From Bradyrhizobium sp. (GTDB lineage Bacteria; Pseudomonadota; Alphaproteobacteria; Rhizobiales; Beijerinckiaceae), in NCBI GenBank assembly GCA_004799435.1, contig SSMV01000004.1, forward strand, positions 1 to 37,758: a DNA stretch of 37,758 nucleotides, read 5' to 3'. The notes beneath the pieces were generated by a model, which saw nothing but the letters and a program-made list of their open reading frames with translations, did not search any database and was not told the origin of the DNA. Shown here piece by piece: positions 33,539 to 37,758 of the stretch (position 1 is its first letter; each line of letters starts with the position of its first letter). A program made the translations under genes and the position numbers.

Positions 33539-35716
33539 ATGGCTTACCTTCGCGCCCACGGCGCTCCATCAATAGCGCCCCCAGGCCCGACCGTCGCCGG
33601 CGTCATCTACACCTGCCCGATGCATCCCCAAATACGCCAGGTTGGGCCAGGGAATTGCCCCATATGCGGAATGACGCTGGAGCCGGTCAAGGCTACGGCC
33701 GAGGTGGGTGAGAACCACGAACTGACCGACATGACGCGGCGGTTTTGGGTCGGGTTCGGTCTCACCTTGCCGGTGTTCGTCCTCGAAATGGGCGGCCACA
33801 TCCCCGCCCTAGGAATGCACGGCCTTGTGTCGCCGCAAGTCTCGACATGGATTCAGTTCGCGCTATCCACGCCGGTCGTCCTGTGGGCGGGATGGCCGTT
33901 TTTCCAACGCGCCTGGGCGTCGATCATCCACCGCAGCCTGAACATGTTCAGCCTGATCGCCCTCGGCACTGGCTCGGCTTACCTTTACAGTCTCTTCGCA
34001 ACCTTCGCGCCTGATCTGTTCCCCGCCGGTTTTCACGACATGGGGGGCACGGTCGCTGTTTATTTCGAAGCCGCAGCCGTGATTACGGTTCTCGTGTTGC
34101 TGGGTCAGGTGTTGGAGTTGCGCGCCCGCGAGCACACCGGCGGAGCGATTCGCGCTTTGCTGAAATTGGCTCCCAAGACCGCCCGCCGCTTGAAAACCGA
34201 TGGCCAGGACGAGGAAGTCGCCCTTGAGTTGATTCAGGTCGGCGACCGTCTCAGGGTTCGGCCAGGCGACGGCGTGCCCGTCGACGGCGAGGTGCTTGAG
34301 GGCAAGGGAGCCGTGGATGAATCCATGGTCACCGGCGAGTCGATGCCTGCGGCCAAGAAATCCGGCGACAAGCTGATCGGAGGGACTGTGAACGGCACGG
34401 GCTCGCTCATTATGCGCGCCGACAAAATTGGCGCCGACACGATGCTCGCGCGCATCGTCGCGATGGTCAGCGAGGCGCAACGAAGCCGAGCGCCGATTCA
34501 GGCGCTGGCGGACAAAGTGTCGGGCTATTTCGTTCCCGCCGTGCTCGGCGTCGCGGTTGTTGCGTTCGTTGCGTGGGCAGCATTCGGTCCCGCACCCGCG
34601 CTTTCCTACGCGCTGATCGTGGCGGTTTCCGTCGTCATCATCGCCTGTCCCTGCGCGTTGGGTCTGGCCACCCCAATGTCGATCGGCGTGGCGATCGGCA
34701 AGGGCGCCGGCGCAGGTGTCCTGATCAAGTCGGCTGAAGCCCTTGAGCGCATGGAGAGGGTCAATACTCTCGTCGTCGACAAGACCGGCACACTCACCGA
34801 AGGCAAGCCGAGGGTGACGGCCATTGTTCCCGCCGCCGGATTGTCGGAGGCCGAGATTTTGCCCTTAGCGGCCAGTCTCGAAAAGTCGAGCGAACACCCG
34901 CTCGCCGCCGCCATCGTCATGGCTGCGAGAGATCGCGGAATGGCCACCAAGGAGCCGACGGACTTCGTCTCTGTCACCGGCAAAGGCGTCACGGGCAAGA
35001 TCGATGGCAGGCCTCTGGCGCTGGGCAATGCCAAGCTGATGGCTGACCTCGGCATAAAATTCGGCGATCTCGACCGGAAGGCCGACGGGCTGCGCAGCGA
35101 CGGCGCGACCGCCTTGTTTCTCGCAATCGACCACAAACCAGGCGGCGTCATCGCTATTGCCGACCCGATCAAGACGACGACGCAAGCGGCGCTCGATACT
35201 CTTCGGAACGACGGCATACGGATCGTGATGCTGACCGGCGACAACAAGACGACCGCCGAAGCGGTTGCCCGCAAGCTTGGCATCAAGGAAATCGAAGCCG
35301 ACGTTTTGCCGCAGGACAAGAACCGCACCGTCAAGAAGCTCACGTCCGAGGGGCGCATAGTCGCCATGGCGGGCGACGGCGTGAACGACGCTCCGGCTTT
35401 AGCCGAGGCCTCTGTTGGCATCGCGATGGGAACGGGAACCGAAGTCGCAATTCAGAGCGCCGGAATCACATTGGTGAAGGGCGATCTTGCGGGCATCGCG
35501 CGGGCGATCGTCCTAAGCCACGCGACGATGCGCAACATCCGCGAAAATCTGATCTTCGCCTTCACCTACAACGCGATCGGCATCCCGATTGCCGCCGGTG
35601 TCCTCTACCCAGCCTTCGGCATCCTTCTCAGTCCGATCATCGGCGCGCTCGCGATGTCGCTCAGCTCCGTTTCCGTGATCGCGAATGCCTTGCGCTTGCG
35701 TACGCTCAAGCTCTAA
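33539..35716 (+). CDS. P1B-1-type copper/silver-transporting ATPase with N-terminal heavy-metal-binding (YTCPMHP) domain
   Basis: Metal-exporting P-type ATPase of the inner membrane, 725 aa. A short N-terminal domain has YTCPMHP (24-30) and CPICGM (40-45), the heavy-metal-binding domain that replaces the usual CxxC HMA domains. About eight membrane helices follow; CPC (370-372) is the intramembrane metal site. Further motifs are the TGES phosphatase loop, phosphorylated D414 in [28 protein letters not shown] and [15 protein letters not shown] in helix 7 (FTYNAIGIP) and MSLSS in helix 8 define Cu+/Ag+ specificity. No strong ribosome site precedes ATG 33539. CueR, a copper chaperone and a multicopper oxidase are not adjacent. 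Confidence 0.94.
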   Translation: MAYLRAHGAPSIAPPGPTVAGVIYTCPMHPQIRQVGPGNCPICGMTLEPVKATAEVGENHELTDMTRRFWVGFGLTLPVFVLEMGGHIPALGMHGLVSPQVSTWIQFALSTPVVLWAGWPFFQRAWASIIHRSLNMFSLIALGTGSAYLYSLFATFAPDLFPAGFHDMGGTVAVYFEAAAVITVLVLLGQVLELRAREHTGGAIRALLKLAPKTARRLKTDGQDEEVALELIQVGDRLRVRPGDGVPVDGEVLEGKGAVDESMVTGESMPAAKKSGDKLIGGTVNGTGSLIMRADKIGADTMLARIVAMVSEAQRSRAPIQALADKVSGYFVPAVLGVAVVAFVAWAAFGPAPALSYALIVAVSVVIIACPCALGLATPMSIGVAIGKGAGAGVLIKSAEALERMERVNTLVVDKTGTLTEGKPRVTAIVPAAGLSEAEILPLAASLEKSSEHPLAAAIVMAARDRGMATKEPTDFVSVTGKGVTGKIDGRPLALGNAKLMADLGIKFGDLDRKADGLRSDGATALFLAIDHKPGGVIAIADPIKTTTQAALDTLRNDGIRIVMLTGDNKTTAEAVARKLGIKEIEADVLPQDKNRTVKKLTSEGRIVAMAGDGVNDAPALAEASVGIAMGTGTEVAIQSAGITLVKGDLAGIARAIVLSHATMRNIRENLIFAFTYNAIGIPIAAGVLYPAFGILLSPIIGALAMSLSSVSVIANALRLRTLKL

Positions 35717-35748
35717 AGCGACTTGAAAACGAAGGAACGGTGCGAGCG

Positions 35749-35910
35749 ATGGACAGCGTGAAATTTGTCTATCGGCCGCTGGCGGCGCGCGCAGCGCGGC
35801 AGGCCCTAGTCGGCCGAAATCGCGCGCAGCGGTCGCCAGTCGAGACGTTGTTATGGACATTCGCGGCCGAATGGCGACGCGGCTGCCGAAGGAAAGGGTT
35901 GCCTTCGTGA
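35749..35910 (+). CDS. Possible small basic protein (53 aa)
   Basis: An ATG at 35749, 32 bp after the ATPase stop, opens a 53-codon frame ending TGA 35908-35910. AAGGAACGG lies about 9 bp upstream, a fair ribosome site. The product begins MDSVKFVYRPLAAR and is strongly basic, with about a dozen Arg, one Cys and no signal or membrane segment. I recognise no family. Its position behind the ATPase would fit a small accessory protein, but GC-rich DNA often yields Arg-rich chance frames, so confidence is low. Confidence 0.25.
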   Translation: MDSVKFVYRPLAARAARQALVGRNRAQRSPVETLLWTFAAEWRRGCRRKGLPS

Positions 35911-35956
35911 GTAGATGCGACGATTCGGTCGTTCATTCAGCCCAACGAATGACGAT

Positions 35957-36433
35957 TTAGAACTCAGTCGAGTCGTTCGCTCGTACCAACCTTTGCAAGT
36001 AAGACACCATTTTCCCCTTATCGTCCTTGAGCGATCGAAAGAAAGTCTGGTGAGCCGCTGCGAGCCGAGCGACCGCTTCAAATGCTGTCTCGCGCCCCTG
36101 ATCGGTGAGTCGAATCTGATTGGTGCGTGAGTCGATTTTGGACGACCGGCGAGTAATCAGTCGTTTTGTTTCCAATGACCGCAATGTCTGAGACGTCGTC
36201 ATGCGGTCCACTTTGGTCGCCTTCGAAAGAGACGACTGCGTCACCTCTCCGCCTTCTTCGCTAAGGCGGAGCACGTTCGCCAGGATCACGGCCTGCGTCG
36301 GAGGCAGGCCAAGATCCTCAAGCGCGAGCGTGAGACGTTGCTGCCAAAGCTTCGATACCTGCCAGAGCAGGAAGCCGGCAATCGTCTCCGTTTCAGACCC
36401 GAGTTTTAGTTTGACCGCGTTCATCAATTGCAT
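35957..36433 (-). CDS. MarR-family transcriptional regulator
   Basis: A 158-aa winged-helix regulator (155 aa if ATG 36424 is used, which may be preferable). N-terminal helices (FLLWQVSKLWQQRLTLALEDLG) lead into PPTQAVILANVLRLSEEGGEV, then the recognition helix SLSKATKVDRMTTSQTLRSLE and the wing with KRLITRRSSKIDSRTNQIRLT (split here for length). The C-terminal helix dimerises. It is divergent from a membrane-protein gene only 49 bp away. A TGCATGCA palindrome (36429-36436) spans the first start codon, so autorepression together with repression of the neighbour is likely. The ligand is unknown. Codon use looks less GC-biased than in the housekeeping genes to the left. Confidence 0.88.
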   Translation of the reverse strand: MQLMNAVKLKLGSETETIAGFLLWQVSKLWQQRLTLALEDLGLPPTQAVILANVLRLSEEGGEVTQSSLSKATKVDRMTTSQTLRSLETKRLITRRSSKIDSRTNQIRLTDQGRETAFEAVARLAAAHQTFFRSLKDDKGKMVSYLQRLVRANDSTEF

Positions 36434-36440
36434 GCATACT
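36412..36440 (+). promoter_or_regulatory. Candidate promoter with embedded TGCATGCA palindrome
   Basis: TTGACC (36412-36417), a 17-bp spacer and CATACT (36435-36440) form a plausible sigma-70 promoter reading towards the membrane-protein gene at 36483. The perfect palindrome TGCATGCA (36429-36436) overlaps the spacer and -10, where a MarR dimer would block initiation. The -35 falls inside the first codons of the divergent marR gene. Promoter and operator status are inferred from sequence only. Confidence 0.4.
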
Positions 36441-36482
36441 TACATTATCGCGAGGGCCGTGCAACCTCGATTGGAGCGCCAT

Positions 36483-36959
36483 ATGAATACGCTCTTTTGG
36501 CTCGTCGTCACCGCCGTCGTCGTTCACGGGCTCATCGCCGGCATCAGTTTCGACGTGGCGACTGTCAAGCTACCGACGCGAAAGCGGATCGGCGTCACCG
36601 CATACGCCCAATTCGCGCGTGGCAACGATTTGGGCAACGGCGTCTTGGTTTATCCGACGATCGCGATCCTGGCGCTTCTACTGGTCGCCGGCGCGACCCT
36701 CGCGGCGCATCTCACGCATAGGTCGGACGCCGTCATGTTCCCACTTTTTGCGGCGTGTGGCGGAACAATCGCGCACTTCCTGTGCACGGCACTGGCGGCC
36801 CCGAATATGCTGAGCTTGAGGAGCGTCTCTAACGACGAGGCGTTTCTCGCGCGCAAGCTCGACGCGTTTGCGACGTGGCACGGATATCGGACGCTATTCC
36901 AATTCCTGACATTTGTGGCCTTGGTCTGGGCCCTAGTGGCAATTAATCAAGTTGCGTAG
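36483..36959 (+). CDS. Four-span membrane protein, unknown function
   Basis: A 158-aa protein from ATG 36483, with TTGGAG about 8 bp upstream. The open frame continues upstream to 36201, but that part is antisense to marR and has no support. Four hydrophobic segments lie near residues 3-22, 54-74, 82-105 and 136-156. Between the first two is a conserved-looking polar stretch, AYAQFARGNDLGNG. The layout recalls DUF1772/anthrone-oxygenase-like proteins (WHGYRTLFQF before the last helix), but I cannot confirm membership. It is divergent from marR and followed after 48 bp by another small membrane protein, so the pair are likely its targets. Confidence 0.72.
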   Translation: MNTLFWLVVTAVVVHGLIAGISFDVATVKLPTRKRIGVTAYAQFARGNDLGNGVLVYPTIAILALLLVAGATLAAHLTHRSDAVMFPLFAACGGTIAHFLCTALAAPNMLSLRSVSNDEAFLARKLDAFATWHGYRTLFQFLTFVALVWALVAINQVA

Positions 36960-37007
36960 GTCCGCCACGGTCTTCATCGACGATCGTTACGCGATAGGAG
37001 GGTGTCA

Positions 37008-37388
37008 ATGAGTGGACGCACATCCGCGATGTGGTTCCGGATTGTAACGGCAATCCTGAGTCTGTTCGGGCTGTTCTTTGTCTTCTTTGGGTTGAGAGTG
37101 TTTTCAGACGCGGTTCCGCTTATCCCCCATGAAGTGCTCTTGCCATGGACGAGCGCGCTCTACGGAACGATCATGGTCGGCTGGGGGGCGACGCTCTTCT
37201 TAGTTGGCCACATCGCCTTTCGTCGGAACGATCGCGAACTCAAGAGAGCATTGCTCGCCGGCTTAGCGACTTGGCTCGCCATGGAAGCTGCCGCCTCGGT
37301 TTGGTTCGGCGTATGGTTCAACGTCGGTGTCGATATCGCCGTCTTCATGCTTTTTGCCATTCCTCTGTTCCGTGCGGATAGCGCATGA
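37008..37388 (+). CDS. Small four-span membrane protein, unknown function
   Basis: A 126-aa protein starting at ATG 37008, chosen because AGGAGGG lies 5 bp upstream; a GTG two codons earlier would sit on top of that site. Hydrophobic helices are near residues 8-30, 44-66, 80-98 and 100-120, with short loops and a basic cytoplasmic loop (AFRRNDRELKRAL). No catalytic motif or named family is recognised. It lies 48 bp after the other membrane-protein gene on the same strand, so it is probably co-transcribed and under the same MarR control. It is the last gene I can support in the window. Confidence 0.7.
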   Translation: MSGRTSAMWFRIVTAILSLFGLFFVFFGLRVFSDAVPLIPHEVLLPWTSALYGTIMVGWGATLFLVGHIAFRRNDRELKRALLAGLATWLAMEAAASVWFGVWFNVGVDIAVFMLFAIPLFRADSA

Positions 37389-37758
37389 CGTTTCAGAAGT
37401 GCCTCGTCGAACGAGTCGCGCTGGCTCGGTGGACGTCTCGCGAGAGCCCGTGAGCCGTCGTTGTCAGTGTGCCAATCGCGAGCGGCTGCTCATGCCAAAA
37501 CTCTTATGGGCCAGGGCCCCAGTCTTTTTGTCGCTGTTAGCGTCAAACAAGTGCGATGTCCGCCTCGGAGAACCGCCGGGCTGGCCGAGACCGCAAGCCA
37601 AAGGAATGCCCGGTTTCGGGGATGGCCCTCGCCGCCTTGGGTGACGTAGATGGGCGCATTCCTGACTCCCGCGGTCGCATTCGCGACCGACTGATTTCCG
37701 CCCTTTTTTGGCGACCCCCGACCGGCGCCAAGCGTTGGGTCTTGACCACTAGGCTGGC
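37389..37758. other. 370-bp terminal region without recognisable genes
   Basis: Both strands contain only short frames without ribosome sites or recognisable motifs (for example a plus-strand frame from 37327 and a minus-strand frame 37543-37749). They may be chance frames or remnants of a degraded gene. I see no tRNA, insertion-sequence end or clear terminator. The true neighbour is outside the window. Confidence 0.5.

Noticed and set aside
33441-33578. 45-codon plus-strand frame overlapping the copper ATPase start
   Set aside because: Out of frame with the ATPase, no ribosome site and no motif; likely chance.
37543-37749. 68-codon minus-strand frame at the window end
   Set aside because: Arg/Ser/Pro-rich, no ribosome site or motif; could be a remnant but cannot be supported.

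Overview
The window is high-GC, densely packed chromosomal DNA from an alphaproteobacterium. The evidence is a 5-aminolevulinate synthase-type hemA (C4 heme pathway), an AapQ/AapM-type general amino-acid permease pair, a PmtA-like methyltransferase, the topA/rnr/DUF983 neighbourhood and the adjacent ribH-nusB pair. Order Hyphomicrobiales (a Beijerinckiaceae/Methylocystaceae-like lineage) is my best guess; the genus cannot be fixed from the sequence alone.

Layout. 1-2.5 kb: amino-acid ABC permeases AapM (cut by the window edge) and AapQ, headed by a small exported Cys-rich protein where the binding protein AapJ would be expected. 2.6-6.1 kb: a short-chain dehydrogenase, a VOC-family protein divergent from a TetR regulator across a perfect 39-bp palindrome, a secreted alpha/beta hydrolase and tRNA-Phe(GAA). 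6.2-15.8 kb: one long minus-strand operon reading ytfQ-ytfR-ytfT-yjfF-gntR-araB-araA-araD, a complete L-arabinose uptake and isomerase-pathway unit with its own FadR/GntR-type regulator. 16-16.8 kb: two small exported proteins. 17-23.5 kb: hemC, hemA, a secreted GH10 xylanase, hemE, hemF and an aldo/keto reductase, all on the plus strand. 23.7-33.2 kb: housekeeping genes (small membrane protein, pyrB, topA, a PmtA-like methyltransferase, rnr, DUF983, an orphan protein, nusB, ribH). 33.5-37.4 kb: an accessory-looking block with a P1B-1 copper/silver ATPase, a MarR regulator and two small polytopic membrane proteins. The last 370 bp hold nothing I can recognise.

How the genes work together. The operon would import a pentose through a YtfQRT-YjfF (galactofuranose-class) ABC transporter, isomerise it to L-ribulose (AraA), phosphorylate it (AraB) and epimerise it to D-xylulose-5-phosphate (AraD). 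A secreted GH10 endoxylanase lies 3.8 kb away among the heme genes, so use of arabinoxylan-derived sugars is a reasonable inference. The heme genes cover hydroxymethylbilane synthase, ALA synthase, uroporphyrinogen decarboxylase and oxygen-dependent coproporphyrinogen oxidase. I see no CRISPR array, insertion sequence, integrase, phage gene or obviously new multi-gene defence system. The most interesting items are regulatory (the 39-bp palindrome with nested promoters, a 13-bp tandem repeat upstream of hemC, an intra-operon UUCG hairpin) and contextual (a xylanase in a heme cluster, an Aap permease without AapJ).
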